From: Globodera rostochiensis
Lineage: Eukaryota > Nematoda > Chromadorea > Rhabditida > Heteroderidae
Direction: 5' to 3'
DNA length: 64,000 bases
Assembly (NCBI GenBank): GCA_018350325.1
Contig: JAEVLN010000005.1
Coordinates: 1,746,142 to 1,810,141, forward strand
Below the pieces are notes generated by a model. That model saw only the letters and a program-made list of their open reading frames with translations, was not told the origin of the DNA and made no database searches. Positions 42,826 to 55,164 of the stretch are shown here, piece by piece. Made by a program: the position numbers and the translations under genes. Numbering within the stretch: position 1 is the first letter of the stretch; each line of letters starts with the position of its first letter.

Positions 42826-45800
42826 ATGGGACAGAGAATGCGACAACGCATTACCGTATTTGCCACTCTGATCGCTTTGATCGCATCATACGGTAGGTAT
42901 CAATCATTTACATCGTAGGATCTCTGGTCCAATCGATCAACGCATGTTAATTATATGCAAATTATAACAAAATCACTAATAACCGGATTGTTATTAAAAG
43001 GCAAATCACTTTTATGCGGCATCATAAAAACATAACATTTAAACGGATATATTCATTAACTAATGCATACGCACAGCACATTTATTTATTCGCTCATAAT
43101 TTTTTGGCTTGAGAGAAAAAGATGGGAAAAAGAGATAATTTGGAGGATTAAGGAAAATGTAAAAATACATTTACAAATTAATTGCTTATAATTTCAGGAG
43201 CTGTTGCTGAACTTAGCGCAAATGTCAGCGAACCAACAACAATTTTGTCCTCTGAAGCGACGACGACGACGACGGCAACAAGTTCGGAAGAACCAAGGAG
43301 TACAACCACTGCAAATCCCAGCTCAACCGCCGTAATTTTTTAATATTTATTTTTTGATAGCTCCGACGATGAGTTGGACGAAAATTTCACAAATTCCGGC
43401 TTCTGATTTCATAATCGGTTATGTCCTGGCACAGAACCATGAGGAGGAGACACCGAACCACGGGATGATCAGGCTGGACGATGGTGATCAAATGGGAACG
43501 GAGCTTCTTACGGATGAAAATGGCCGAAAAGATGAAAACGTAGAGACGGAAATGATGCCTAAGGTAGCGGTGGATAAATGAAAGAATATAAAACAATTAA
43601 TTACCTAATTACCTATATTTACTCAACAGGGGGAGGAAATTGCCAAATCGGACACGGAAACGCCGGAAAATGTGCACCAACGGCAAGACGAAGTGCCAAA
43701 GGCTGTGCCGCCTGAAATAGCCGACCCAAAAGGCAACGAAACGGAAACAGCAGCAGAAGAGAAGTTGAAGGCGGAGGAGGAGGAGGCCAAGACGGAGCAG
43801 AAACAACTGCAGGATGATGGGGCAGAAGGGAAGGAGGCCGCAAAAGGCAGCGAGGATAAAGCGGAAAAGGTAAAGCCTTTGAAAGGGTGAAAATGAAGGA
43901 GTAGCTTCAGCATACTGTGATGGCCTCAGGCGATGACCCCTTCCAAACATCCACAATAACCCAATTGACTACGGTACAACAAAACGAGGAGCAAAAGAAC
44001 AAAGAAGGGAATAAGGAAGAAAAGGAAAAGGAGGAGAAGAAGAAAGAGGAAACCAAAGAGAAAATGGAAGAGAAGAAAGAGGGGAATAAGGAAGGAAAGG
44101 AAAAGGAGGAGGAGGAGAAGAAAGAGGAGGCCAAAGAGAAAATAGAAGAGAAGAACGAAGAAAGTAAGAATGGCAACAAAGAGGCGGGAGAGAACGATAA
44201 AATGGAAAAGAAGAGTGAGGAAAATGGTGGAGGGAAAGAGGAGGCAAATGCGGATAAAGTGAAAGAGAGTCAAAAGGAAGAAGAAAAGAGCGAAGGTGAA
44301 AAAGAAACAGAGAAAGGAAACAGTCCGTTTAAAGTGGAGGAGACTAAGAAGTCAGAGGAAAATGCGACGGCGGTCCCTTTGAGTGAAAAGCGTAAGCAAA
44401 AGCATCTCATTTATCGTGTATTTAAATGTTTAAGCTGCTGTACAACCGCTTAACATTGACATGGCGCCGATTGATGAACAGCAGGAAGATGGTCAACACG
44501 AACATATTCAGCGGGAGGAGGAAAACCCCAATACGGAGGAAGTCAGTGATTTTATTATTTATAAATGATTAATTTTCGTTTCCATTAACAGGGAGCACAT
44601 AAAGATGGCGAACTGATGGGAGCGAAGCAGAATGCCGCCGATAGTACAAATTTGTAGAATTAATCGTAATTTTTGGAAATTTAGTGTCCGAAGGGCTAAA
44701 TGAAAGCCATGCCTTGAGGGAGGAAGAAAAGCCAATTGTTTTCCCGGCCGAACATGTAGAAGCCGTCACAATGCTTTCAGAAACGTCTCTAAAGGCAAAA
44801 TTTAATTAAATTATTTTGAAAAACAAAACATTTAGCCTAACTCTCATTTTGGCACCGATGGAGGAGGCAATGAGGAGGAAAAGGAAGCGGAGGAAGAGGA
44901 GAAGCTGCCCCAACCCGGACGAGCACAAATTACGCACATGGGCCGAGAGGGGGACACACCGTCAGAAAAGGAAAAGGTGCCAATGCTAAATTAATTGTAT
45001 AAATTCAACAAATTCTTTAAGAACACAAATTCTGACGCTGCAGAACAACAAAAACATCAGCATGAACTTGAAATTGGACATTTTAATGTAAATGAGGGAA
45101 GTGACGGATTCGAAGTGATCACCCGCGAGGAGGCCACACAGCCGGCGGCCACAACGACCGAAGAGCACCAACCCCACAACAATCAGCACGCCTTTGAAAT
45201 GGTGGCCAACGAAGGCGAGAACATTTTAATTTAATTTTATTTTATTTTATTTTATATCATTAAACAATTTATTTGTTCAGGAAACCACGATGAGGAGACG
45301 TCGTCGTCATTAGAGATGGCAACAACGATTTTGGCATCATCGCCAACACCAACGACGACACTTACGACAGAAACGGCAAAATCGGCGGATCAGACGGAGA
45401 CGACGCAACAGCCCCGACGGGAAGAAGCTGGACAAGGCGCTGAAGGGGGAGAAAAAACGTCCAATGGCCCCCCCGGGTCGGCGGACGAAGACATTCCGCC
45501 ACCCCGAGGGCCGCCGGGTTGGACTTTATGGAGAGCCTTGCTTTTATTTGTCGAGTTTTTGTCCAGGGGCGGAGAAGCCGAGCACAGAAATGCCGTTGCC
45601 CGCAGAAGAACAACCTCCGACGTCAACAGAATCTTCACCAACAACGGCTTCCCAAACAGAACATGCCGTTGTTGTCACCGGCGAAGGCTTTAAGACAATT
45701 GCGCAGAGTACTGCACGAGGGGAGGAAGAGGAAACTCACACGCAAAGAGGCAATGAGAACAAATTCAACTTTTTGTCTTTAATAAGTCGAGAAACCGACA

Positions 45801-48800
45801 ACGGCATCCAATTGTCACGTCAGGCAGTTCAAATTCATTTACATAAATGCCATAATTAAGGCGATTTGCACGAAGAGACGACTTTTGTTTCTGCTCCGCC
45901 AACAATTTCTGCTTCTGAAGAGGTAAAATGAAAAGCCTTTAAAACTTTTGATTTTTCAAAAAATCGAAATTAATTTGATTTAATTAAAATTATTTTATTT
46001 TAGCATGAAACAACTTCAATTTCAACCGCTGAAGAAGGAGCAAAAGAAGCGAATGAAGTGACCGAAACACCAAAAGGACGGCCAACGGAGACGAAACCTT
46101 CCACAGATCCGGAGAGTGCAGAAGAAGTGGGAAAGCACGGTAATTATTAACTAATTGGATAAATATTTAACTAATTTCAACATTTAGTAAGGTAACTAAT
46201 TGAATATTTTAATTTTAACATTTAGTAAGGTAACTAATTGAATATTTTTATTTTAACATTTAGTAACGGACCTCGCGCGGGCCTTCCGCACGCCATTCCT
46301 TCTTCGACTCATCAAAATCGAATGGCGCACGGAATTTGACGATTTGTCCAGCGGCCCGGCGAGGAAATTGCAAGAACAAATTCGATCAGATGTAACAATT
46401 TTATTAAATTTTAAAGCTTTTCGTTCGAAACGATTCACTCCCTTATTTGTTAGCTCCATTCCGCGCTCTCCGCTGCCATTGGACCCGGCTTTTTGGACTA
46501 TCAAATCGAAGCTTTACATAAAGGCTCTGTCATTGTGGAGGGTCAACTGATGAGCAAAGATGAAATTGCCGACGCCCAAAATGTGGCGACGGCATTGGAA
46601 CAAGTGCCAACCAACATTTACATTTTTTTTGAATTTTAAAAGTAATTTAGGCAATTGTTTCTCGAGGAGGAGAGTTGGGTGGAAATGCGGTCGACACCGA
46701 AGGGATCAGCGTTGCGGGTGAGTGATTATTCAATTTGTGACAATTCTTTTCCAAAAATCGTGCCCCCGGGCGTCTCGATCATTTTTAGATTAATCAAATT
46801 GGTTGGTTTAGGGTGCTTTTAGGAGATTGATCAACTTAAGGAAATTTGTTCCCCCAATTTAATAATTTTTCAACATTTCCCCTCAGGCCTTCCCGCCCAT
46901 GGACCCTCCGGCAACACTTTGGCAACTAATCAAAGGCAACAGCAAGAAGAGGCAAATTCTTTTGTTTTTATTGGTTAATTCTTTCTCAAGTTTAGGCCGA
47001 AAGCACTGGTTACATTATCGGCGGGGCTGTCGTTGTCGGAGTGCTCATTGTCGTGTTCGCCATTTTTGCCATTGTCGTTTTTGGGGTATTTTTGGAAGAA
47101 AAATCAAAAATGCCAAAAATGTTGCCACACTTTTTAGGTGAACAATCGACGTAACAATGGCACGCTGAAATTGAAGGAAGAAATTTGCATGGTGGAGAAT
47201 GGAAAAGGGTCGGTGACGGCGGCGGCGGCAAGTCGTTTCACCACCGACGGAGGCGGCGTTAACCTGTAAGAACTTGCGCATTAGGGAAGTGCCATTCCCA
47301 TTATGGAAGGGAAGTGCCATTCCCATTATGGAAGGGAGTGCCATTTCCATTATGGAAGGGAGTGCCATTTCCATTATGGAAGGGAAGTGCCATTCCCATT
47401 ATGGAAGGGAAGTGTCATTCCCATTATGGAAGGGAAGTGCCATTCCCATTATGGAAGGGAAGTGCCATTCCCATTATGGAAGGGAGTGCCATTTCCATTA
47501 TGGAAGGGAAGTGCCATTCCCATTATGGAAGGGAAGTGTCATTCCCATTATGGAAGGGAAGTGCAATTATTATGGAAGGGAAGTGCCATTTCCATTATGG
47601 AAGGGAAGTGTCATTCCCATTATGGAAGGGAAGTGCAATTATTATGGAAGGGAAGTGCCATTTCCATTATGGAAGGGAAGTGTCATTCCCATTATGGAAG
47701 GAAAGTGTCATTCCCATTATGGAAGGGATGCCATTCCCATTATGGAAGGGAAGTGCCATTTCCATTATGGAAGGGAAGTGCCATTCCCATTATGGAAGGG
47801 AGTGCCATTTCCATTATGGAAGGAAAGTGTCATTCCCATTATGGAAGGGATGCCATTCCCATTATGGAAGGGAAGTGCCATTTCCATTATGGAAGGGAAG
47901 TGCCATTTCCATTATGGAAGGGAATGCCATTCCCATTATGGAAGGGAATGCCATTCCCATTATGGAAGGGAAGTGTCATTCCCATTATGGAAGGGAAGTG
48001 CAATTATTATGGAAGGGAAGTGCCATTTCCATTATGGAAGGGAAGTGTCATTCCCATTATGGAAGGGAAGTGCAATTATTATGGAAGGGAAGTGCCATTT
48101 CCATTATGGAAGGGAAGTGTCATTCCCATTATGGAAGGAAAGTGTCATTCCCATTATGGAAGGGATGCCATTCCCATTATGGAAGGGAAGTGCCATTTCC
48201 ATTATGGAAGGGAAGTGCCATTCCCATTATGGAAGGGAGTGCCATTTCCATTATGGAAGGAAAGTGTCATTCCCATTATGGAAGGGATGCCATTCCCATT
48301 ATGGAAGGGAAGTGCCATTTCCATTATGGAAGGGAAGTGCCATTTCCATTATGGAAGGGAATGCCATTCCCATTATGGAAGGGAATGCCATTCCCATTAT
48401 GGAAGGGAAGTGCCATTTCCATTATGGAAGGGAAGTGCCATTTCCATTATGGAAGGGAATGCCATTCCCATTATGGAAGGGAAGTGCCATTCCCATTATG
48501 GAAGGGAAGTGTCATTCCCATTATGGAAGGGAATGCCATTCCCATTATGGAAGGGAAGTGCCATTTCCATTATGGAAGGGAAGTGCCATTCCCATTATGG
48601 AAGGGAGTGCCATTTCCATTATGGAAGGGAAGTGCCATTTCCATTATGGAAGGGAAGTGCCATTCCCATTATGGAAGGGAGTGCCATTTCCATTATGGAA
48701 GGGAAGTGTCATTCCCATTATGGAAGGGATGCCATTCCAATTATGGAAGGGAATGCCATTCCCATTATGGAAGGGAAGTGCCATTTCCATTATGGAAGGG

Positions 48801-49236
48801 AAGTGTCATTCCCATTATGGAAGGGAATGCCATTCCCATTATGGAAGGGAAGTGCCATTTCCATTATGGAAGGGAAGTGCCATTTCCATTATGGAAGGGA
48901 ATGCCATTCCCATTATGGAAGGGAAGTGCCATTTCCATTATGGAAGGGAATGCCATCCCTGATGTGCATTTGAATGTTTACAAATTTGGTATTACTGACA
49001 TCCAACCAAAATTTATAATTTTTAGAATTTAGCCGATTATCGATGCTTTTTAATTTTCGTGTTTTGATAGGACCGGACTGAGGACAACGATGCCGGGGGC
49101 GGAGAGCGCTTCCAACGGGCACAACATCGGCAGGCTTACGGCAACAAACGGATTGAACGGCCACCAACCGATCATTTTAAGCGGCTCCCAATTCTCCACC
49201 CCGGCGGCTTACAACGCCGCCAATAACAGAGCCTAA
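42826..49236 (+). CDS. Secretory, single-pass transmembrane SEA-domain protein, mucin-like
   Basis: A many-exon gene. Exon 1 (42826-42892) is a signal peptide, MRQRITVFATLIALIASYG. Next come Thr/Ser-rich exon 2 (43198-43331), then acidic Glu/Lys-rich exons 43435-43563, 43630-43869, 43911-44391 and 44435-44541. More Thr/Pro-rich exons follow to 46.1 kb. Exons 46264-46391 and 46454-46603 form a SEA-like domain (WRTEFDDLSSGPARKLQEQI and ALHKGSVIVEGQL). Exon 46996-47085 is a membrane span, GYIIGGAVVVGVLIVVFAIF. Exons 47138-47265 and 49071-49236 give a cytoplasmic tail. SEA domains occur in glycosylated surface proteins and often self-cleave; I see no clear GSVVV-type site beyond GSVIV. Junctions between 44.6 and 46.1 kb are not all resolved. 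The intron at 46952 starts with GC. Confidence 0.75.
46179..46263. repeat. Tandem repeat covering the 3' splice site of a SEA-gene intron
   Basis: Units of 38 bp, AACATTTAGTAAGGTAACTA onward, repeat twice and then break off at the true acceptor AACATTTAG, followed by exon bases TAACGG. Each copy therefore carries a good copy of the acceptor. Confidence 0.9.
47281..48957. repeat. Minisatellite of about 26-bp units, 1.7 kb, in the last intron of the SEA gene
   Basis: Dozens of units like GAAGTGCCATTCCCATTATG then GAAGG vary by small length and base changes (GAAGTG, GAGTG, GATG or GAATG; TTCCC or TTTCC). The array starts about 15 bp after the donor at 47266. Chance absence of stop codons makes all three plus-strand frames open for 556-572 codons. 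These are repeat artefacts, because flanking exons join correctly across the array. Confidence 0.97.
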
Positions 49237-50390
49237 GCGACAGATGATCAGAAGAAGCTAACGAACGTTCTTTTAATCTGATCATTTGCAGGGATGCCGT
49301 CCGTTGAGTCTTTCAAAAGAATGAATTTCAAAAATTGCCGTTTCCACTAAAAGAAGGAATCGCCGGCGGCGTCTCCGTCCGTTACTCCATAAGTTTATGT
49401 GAGTGTTGTGAAAGAAAATGTCAAGAAAAGAAGCAGCCTTTAAGGGACCAAAACGAATTCTTTTTTACTTTTCAAATTTACTTGGCATTTTCAAAAGCAC
49501 ATAATTTCTTGCACAATCTTTTCCCGTTATCTGATCGATCGCAAATTCATTTTCTATCAATTACATAGACTCATATATTTCAATTTGAATATAAATATAT
49601 TTACATATTCTCGGTGTGCTCAATCACACAAATATTTTGAACAATTTAAATGAATGCCGCCAATTGCTTATTAATAATTAAATATGTTAAACATTTACAT
49701 ATTTCCCATTTAATTGACTTTATTTGTACAATATTTCCCTTTGATTTATTCTTTCATTCATTCGATGGTTTCGCTTAAATTGATTGATCTTATGGTTAAA
49801 ATGCATAATATAAAAATATGTAAAGATTAAAATATTTAAAAGATTCTAAGCCAATAATAATTAATTTAATTATTTTTCAATTATTGCTAATTTGTAAAAA
49901 TTGTTACGTCCGTCCATTTTTTGTAAGCTTTCTTTTTTGTTCGACAGGTCAAAAAATTACAATAAATTTTTACGTCATAAAATTTGAAAAAATTTATTTT
50001 CTGCTGAGCCTATCACAAAATTCAAGTGTTTGTTTATGTTATCATTTCTGTAATTTGTTTTAGGCCAGGGCTCCCAGATGCACTTGAATCCTTGAAAATG
50101 GACTCTCGTACTTAAAATGCACTTATTTTCAAATGTTCTTGAGAATAGCCATTCTTGTATTTTAACTAAGGAACTCACGATTTGGCATTATATAGATTCA
50201 AAATTTTAAAAAATAAACGAAAGCCTTTTGTGGAATTAGAATGAATATTACTTGATTAATGGATGCCTTCAACAAAATCGTTTAATTAAATATAAAAAGA
50301 TTCAATTTCCCCATCAGCCAGCTCGGGGCTCAAAGCGCAACCGAACTGAAGTGAATGAAGTGCGCACCTAATTCAGTCATCGTTTGCGTG
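49237..50390. other. 3' flank and AT-rich spacer
   Basis: AT-rich DNA after the SEA gene stop. No exon or RNA gene recognised. Confidence 0.6.
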
Positions 50391-50405
50391 GAATGTTTAT
50401 TTATG

Positions 50406-51066
50406 TCTCTCTCCTTCCTCTCTCTCTCTCTCTCCTTTTTCTCTCTCTTTCTCTCTCTTCCTCTCTCTCTCTTTTTTCTCTCTTTCTCTCTCCTTCCTCT
50501 CTCTCTCTCTCCTTTTTCTCTCTCTTTCTCTCTCTTCCTCTCTCTCTCTCCTTTTTCTCTCTCTTTCTCTCTCTTCCTCTCTCTCTCTTTTTTCTCTCTT
50601 TCTCTCTCCTTCCTCTCTCTCTCTCTCCTTTTTCTCTCTCTTTCTCTCTCTTCCTCTCTCTCTCTCCTTTTTCTCTCTCTTTCTCTCTCTTCCTCTCTCT
50701 CTCTTTTTTCTCTCTTTCTCTCTCCTTCCTCTCTCTCTCTCTCCTTTTTCTCTCTCTTTCTCTCTCTTCCTCTCTCTCTCTTTTTTCTCTCTTTCTCTCT
50801 CCTTCCTCTCTCTCTCTCTCCTTTTTCTCTCTCTTTCTCTCTCTTCCTCTCTCTCTCTTTTTTCTCTCTTTCTCTCTCCTTCCTCTCTCTCTCTCTCCTT
50901 TTTTTCTCTCTCTTCCTCTCTCTCTCTTTCCTTTTTCTCTCTCTTTCTCTCTGTTTTCTCTCTCTTCCTCTCTCTCTCCTTTTTCTCTCTCTTTCTTTCT
51001 ACTTTCTCTCTCTCTTTCTCTCTCTCTCTCTTTCCTTTCTCTCTCTTTCCTTTCTCTCTCTTTCTC
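50406..51066. repeat. Pyrimidine (CT) repeat tract with higher-order period
   Basis: Nearly pure C and T on the plus strand. Units of the type CTCTCTTTCTCTCTCTTCCT then CTCTCTCTCCTTTTT recur, so the tract is more ordered than a simple (CT)n. Two Ser/Leu/Phe ORFs of over 230 codons across it are artefacts. Confidence 0.95.
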
Positions 51067-51174
51067 TGTCGTCTTTTATGTACAATAAATTGGTTTTCTA
51101 TCTGGGACCATTCTGATCATTATCGCACAGTGATCACTGATCAGCATTAAAAAAAGCCGCCATCTTTTGTTTGT

Positions 51175-51575
51175 TCATCTCCTTTGCCTGAACAGTGTGG
51201 ACTGCAAGTAATTGTTGACGATTTTGTAACAGTTGCGCATACACGGCCCCGACAGGAAGCAGTAGTCGGGCGTCCGTTTTGTGGCACAATGCGCCCGGCA
51301 CCACGGCTCGCACTCGCCGTAGCTGACGTACCACATGCCGTGCACGTTCCACGGCTTGAATTTCTGCGCGCTCCAATTGGTCTCCGCCACCGGCACATAC
51401 GCCTACAAAAAATAAATGTACAGTAACCTGATGAATGCTTATACAGTAAATAAATACTATCTGAATAATGCTAATTTCCATTTTATTGCATTTAAATGAA
51501 TGAACTTACGTTACTTTCGTGAAACATTGTGGCGAGAAGCATACAAAAGCTAATATAAGTAAGAAAGGAGGGCAT
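51175..51575 (-). CDS. Small secreted cysteine-rich protein, 96 aa
   Basis: Two exons, 51575-51510 and 51402-51175, join in phase across a GTAAGT donor. The start gives a signal peptide, MPSFLTYISFCMLLATMFHE. The mature part is about 73 residues, begins near AYVPVAETNWSAQKFKPWNV and holds six cysteines in one block: GECEPWCRAHCATKRTPDYC then FLSGPCMRNC. It ends in RQRR. Codon use is GC-rich compared with the flanks. A TATA box lies about 55 bp upstream. I recognise no family. Size, secretion and three likely disulfides fit a secreted peptide or, in a plant parasite, an effector candidate; the function is unknown. Confidence 0.78.
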
Positions 51576-51628
51576 TTTGGAATTGCTGAAAATGAATTGG
51601 TTGGTTATGGAAACATTCGAAGTTCGCC

Positions 51629-51638
51629 CCTTTTATAG
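51629..51638 (-). promoter_or_regulatory. TATA box of the secreted cysteine-rich gene
   Basis: On the minus strand the sequence CTATAAAAGG lies about 55 bp before the start codon at 51575, in a locally GC-rich stretch. Position and sequence fit a core promoter with a short leader. Confidence 0.6.
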
Positions 51639-51644
51639 CGGCGG

Positions 51645-52362
51645 TCGGCCACATAAACGGACGGATGACCTTCCCCCCCCCCCCTTTTTTACGTCACTTC
51701 CCCCCCCCAAAAACTTTCGTTTAATGTCGCCGGAAGGGGCACCGATTTGTACGGCCAATTAACGACAATGATTTTCATTCAGCCGAACGAACCAACGAAC
51801 AAATTGAATTTCGACGACAATTTGCGGAGAACAAAAATCATTTTTTTTTGTGGGGGAGGACAAAAATGGGGCACAAATTGGGCGGAAAACATCGAATTTT
51901 GAAAATTTTGGAAGGGACGAACGCTGACGGCAAAAGTTGCGACGAAAGAAATGTTTCGGCGAGTCATTCAACTTGGCTTAGGCCCAAAAATTAAATAAAT
52001 CCCATCAAAAACGGCTAATCACTTCCAATCGACCAAAACACATCAAACGAAGGCTAAAAATGAAAATTCGTCCAATGATCGCACCGAAAAACCAAAAAGC
52101 GTGTGCGGACTTAAACAATAAATGGAATTTCAATTTGTATTTACGTGCCAAATGTTATTTATCCAAATGTTCGTCCCTAAATTTGTCATTTTAAATCCTT
52201 TTTTTCTAAATATAAATTTCCCCCAAAACGGAAACCAATTCAAAATGAAATAAATGTTAAATGGAAAATAAACGGAATGAATGCCCACGCAAAATGAATG
52301 ACCACACAGAACACAAAAAACATTTCCCATTCCGCCCGCCCCTTTCGCTCTCTCTTTTTGAA
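51645..52362. other. Spacer between the cysteine-rich gene and the satellite
   Basis: Contains C runs near 51674 and 51703. No gene recognised. Confidence 0.5.
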
Positions 52363-53135
52363 TCGTAATGACCGATCGGAACGAACAATTAGTGATTATT
52401 AGATTAATGACCGATCGGAACGAACAATTAGTGATTGTTGGATTATAACTGACCGGAACAAACAATAGTGATTATTAGATTAATGACCGATCGGAACGAA
52501 CAATTAATGATTGTTGGATTATAACTGACCGGAACAAACAATTAGTGATTATTAGATTAATGACCGATCGGAACGAACAATTAGTGATTGTTGGATTATA
52601 ACTGACCGGAACAAACAATAGTGATTATTAGATTAATGACCGATCGGAACGAACAATTAGTGATTGTTGGATTATAACTGACCGGAACAAACAATTAGTG
52701 ATTATTAGATTAATGACCGATCGGAACGAACAATTAGTGATTGTTGGATTATAACTGACCGGAACAAACAATTAGTGATTATTAGATTAATGACCGATCG
52801 GAACGAACAATTAGTGATTGTTGGATTATAACTGACCGGAACAAACAATAGTGATTATTAGATTAATGACCGATCGGAACGAACAATTAGTGATTGTTGG
52901 ATTATAACTGACCGGAACAAACAATAGTGATTATTAGATTAATGACCGATCGGAACGAACAATTAGTGATTGTTGGATTATAACTGACCGGAACAAACAA
53001 TAGTGATTATTAGATTAATGACCGATCGGAACGAACAATTAGTGATTGTTGGATTATAACTGACCGGAACAAACAATAGTGATTATTAGATTAATGACCG
53101 ATCGGAACGAACAATTAGTGATTATTGGATTAATA
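52363..53135. repeat. Dimeric satellite array, about 78-bp period
   Basis: Two related half-units alternate: TTAGATTAATGACCGATCGG then AACGAACAATTAGTGATT, and TTGGATTATAACTGACCGGA then ACAAACAATTAGTGATTA. About ten dimers are present with very little variation, mainly a missing TTA in some B units. The array ends just downstream of the 3' end of the gene at 53204. Confidence 0.95.
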
Positions 53136-53203
53136 TTATAAAGTTGTTTAATCTTTTATATTTAGAGTTATTTAAGGAAAGTTTAAATGGTCAATTGTAT
53201 TTT

Positions 53204-54291
53204 TTAAGATTTGCGTTTTCCTTCAAAATCAGCCAATTCCTCTCGGCTCACAATGATCGATTTGAGTTCAATTTTTAATTTTTGAAATTTGGCATCGATT
53301 TCATTGGACTTTTTGAAATGAAAATTGGAAGAATTATTTTCACCATTAAAATTTGCTCCGTTATTTGCTTCCCCCGCCGAATTATTATAAATTAAATAAT
53401 GCCTTTTTACCGTCAGGTCGAATTGGGCCAATGCGCCGACTGTCGCCGGGCATTTGAGGCCGACCAGCCAAATTTTGCAATAATTTGTCCTAAAAGATAT
53501 TTTTAAATTGCCAAAATATTAAATTTGCCTGAAGGAAGTCGAAATAATTTGTGCGAAATTTTCACAATTTTGACTGTAAAAATCGGGCCACAAATGCGCC
53601 GTCTCCCCGTTGGACTGGTCAATGTCCACAAATAATTGCCAGCGAATTCGCCCGTCCACAAATTGGCAAAATTCGTCGACTCCGATCGGTTGTTCGGCCA
53701 TACAATTGATCAGAATGAATGTTTCGAACTGAAAATGGAAGAATTAAATGATAAATATTTATCAGATTTATAAATGGTGTCAAAACATTTTTCAGCTGAT
53801 TTTGATTTCGTTGTTTCAGCTCAAATTTGGCATTATTCTCTTTTATTCGTTCATTATTTTCCATTTAAATAAAAAATAATACCAAAAATAAAATTTTAAG
53901 ATATTTCGAATAATAATGTTAAAATTTCAAATTAATTAAAAAAAAGAAAGCTTTAAAATATATATTATACCTTGTCAACAAACGGAGTTGGGTTGCTGAG
54001 TAGTAAGGAAGGCCCAGTCCAAACTGTCCATTCGTATGGCAATAATTTTTGAGAGGGCTTTAAATTTAAATATAAAAATTTAATAGTAAAAATGCGCGAA
54101 TTTTGGCGGCACCTTCGCCCATTTCCGTCCGAATTATTTGCGCGGTTGAATTTGTGATGAAATCGGCGGCGTTTTGGGTGGCGAAAGCCGCCGGCGTAAG
54201 GACGGCCATTGCCTTTTCTGTTTTGATATTATTAAGCCAAATTAATTGTTCGGGCGCAAGGCTTTCGAGTTGGACGGGCACTGAATTTGGC
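53204..54291 (-). CDS. Uncharacterised protein, 5' end unresolved
   Basis: Three 3' exons join in phase: 54057-53971, 53728-53529 and 53489-53204 with the stop. They read LLPYEWTVWTGPSLLLSNPT, FCQFVDGRIRWQLFVDIDQS, HLWPDFYSQNCENFAQIIST and TNYCKIWLVGLKCPATVGAL. An Asn-rich stretch and a charged helical tail (FQKLKIELKSIIVSREELAD) follow. An upstream coding piece within 54291-54070 (VQLESLAPEQLIWLNNIKTE) is clear, but its junction to the next exon is not. The second of the listed introns starts with GC (53528) and ends with TTTTAG. No known domain was recognised. A decayed inverted copy lies at 55165-55370. Confidence 0.6.
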
Positions 54292-54461
54292 CTGAAATTG
54301 GGTTAAAGAGAGTTTAAGCATTAATTAATTAATGCCTTTTTGAGTAATAAAGAAAGAATTTGTGGAGCAAAAATGGCTGAAATTGGGTTAAAGAGAGTTT
54401 AAGCATTAATTAATTAATGCCTTTTTGAGTAATAAAGAAAGAATTTGTGGAGCAAAAATGG
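54292..54461. repeat. 85-bp tandem duplication including a 3' splice site
   Basis: 54292-54376 and 54377-54461 are essentially identical. The unit starts with CTGAAATTGGGTTAAAGAGA, which on the minus strand is the acceptor CCCAATTTCAG in front of the exon of the uncharacterised gene. The acceptor is therefore duplicated upstream in the intron or 5' region. Confidence 0.92.
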
Positions 54462-54529
54462 CATCGACGCGCCCGGAAAATCAAAATGATTTTGGCGGCC
54501 AAAATTGTGATGGTCACGCTAGGGTTGGC

Positions 54530-55164
54530 ACCCCGACCCCGTCCCCGACACTTCCAACCTCGACCCCCGAACCCTAACCCCGAGTCGGGGTCGGGGTTAA
54601 CTTTTTGACAAAAATTTATTTCATTTTACAAAAAAGTTACACAGAAAACCGTTGGTCTGGTGGTTTTTTCTCTCCACCATTAAAGGAACATTTTTAATAG
54701 ATTAAATTTTTAAATAAACTGTGCGCAAAAAAATGAATTTTTGAATTTTTCATCACATCTTTATCAATTTTTGCTTCAATTTGTTGGATCTACCAATTGT
54801 ATATCAAGAAATTTACCTCAAAGTGCGTTACAATTATTTACTACAGTATAATTATTTTTCAAAATTTGAAATTTTCGGACATTTTTGGGTCAGGAATTTT
54901 GGTTTCCGGAATTTTTTTGGCATCCGGTTACATCCCTGATGCCGACCTTTCTCTTCTATAAAAATAAATTATTAAAAAAATTATTGGTTGATTTTTTTAG
55001 TAACACATTATATTTTGAAAATTTTTCAATGAAAAAAATTTGACACCTAAAATTTTGGAAGAATTAAAAAAACCCGAAACCCCGACCCTGACCGATTTGG
55101 GTAACCCCGACCCCGACAGTCCCGACCCCGCAATTCTCAACCCCGACGTCGGGATGCTAACCCA
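54530..55164. mobile_element. Probable TIR element with CCCCGAC repeats, about 635 bp
   Basis: The left end TAGGGTTGGCACCCCGACCC is followed by CCGAC/GTCGGGG repeats. The right end has CCCCGACCCCGAC repeats and finishes GGGATGCTAACCCA, a degenerate complement of the left end. The right border coincides exactly with the start of the inverted gene copy at 55165. No matching flanking octamer was found. Confidence 0.55.

Noticed and set aside
43926..44273. Hydrophobic minus-strand ORFs opposite the Glu/Lys-rich exon
   Set aside because: They are the complement of GAA/GAG-rich coding sequence of the SEA gene.
47274..49032. Three overlapping plus-strand ORFs of 556-572 codons
   Set aside because: They are frames through a stop-free minisatellite in an intron of the SEA gene; flanking exons join in phase without it.
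50355..51116. Ser/Leu/Phe-rich ORFs of 234 and 253 codons
   Set aside because: Pure CT-repeat DNA read in different frames; no non-repeat coding part.
52363..53135. CRISPR-like or origin-like repeat array
   Set aside because: It is a dimeric tandem satellite; both half-units repeat and there are no variable spacers.
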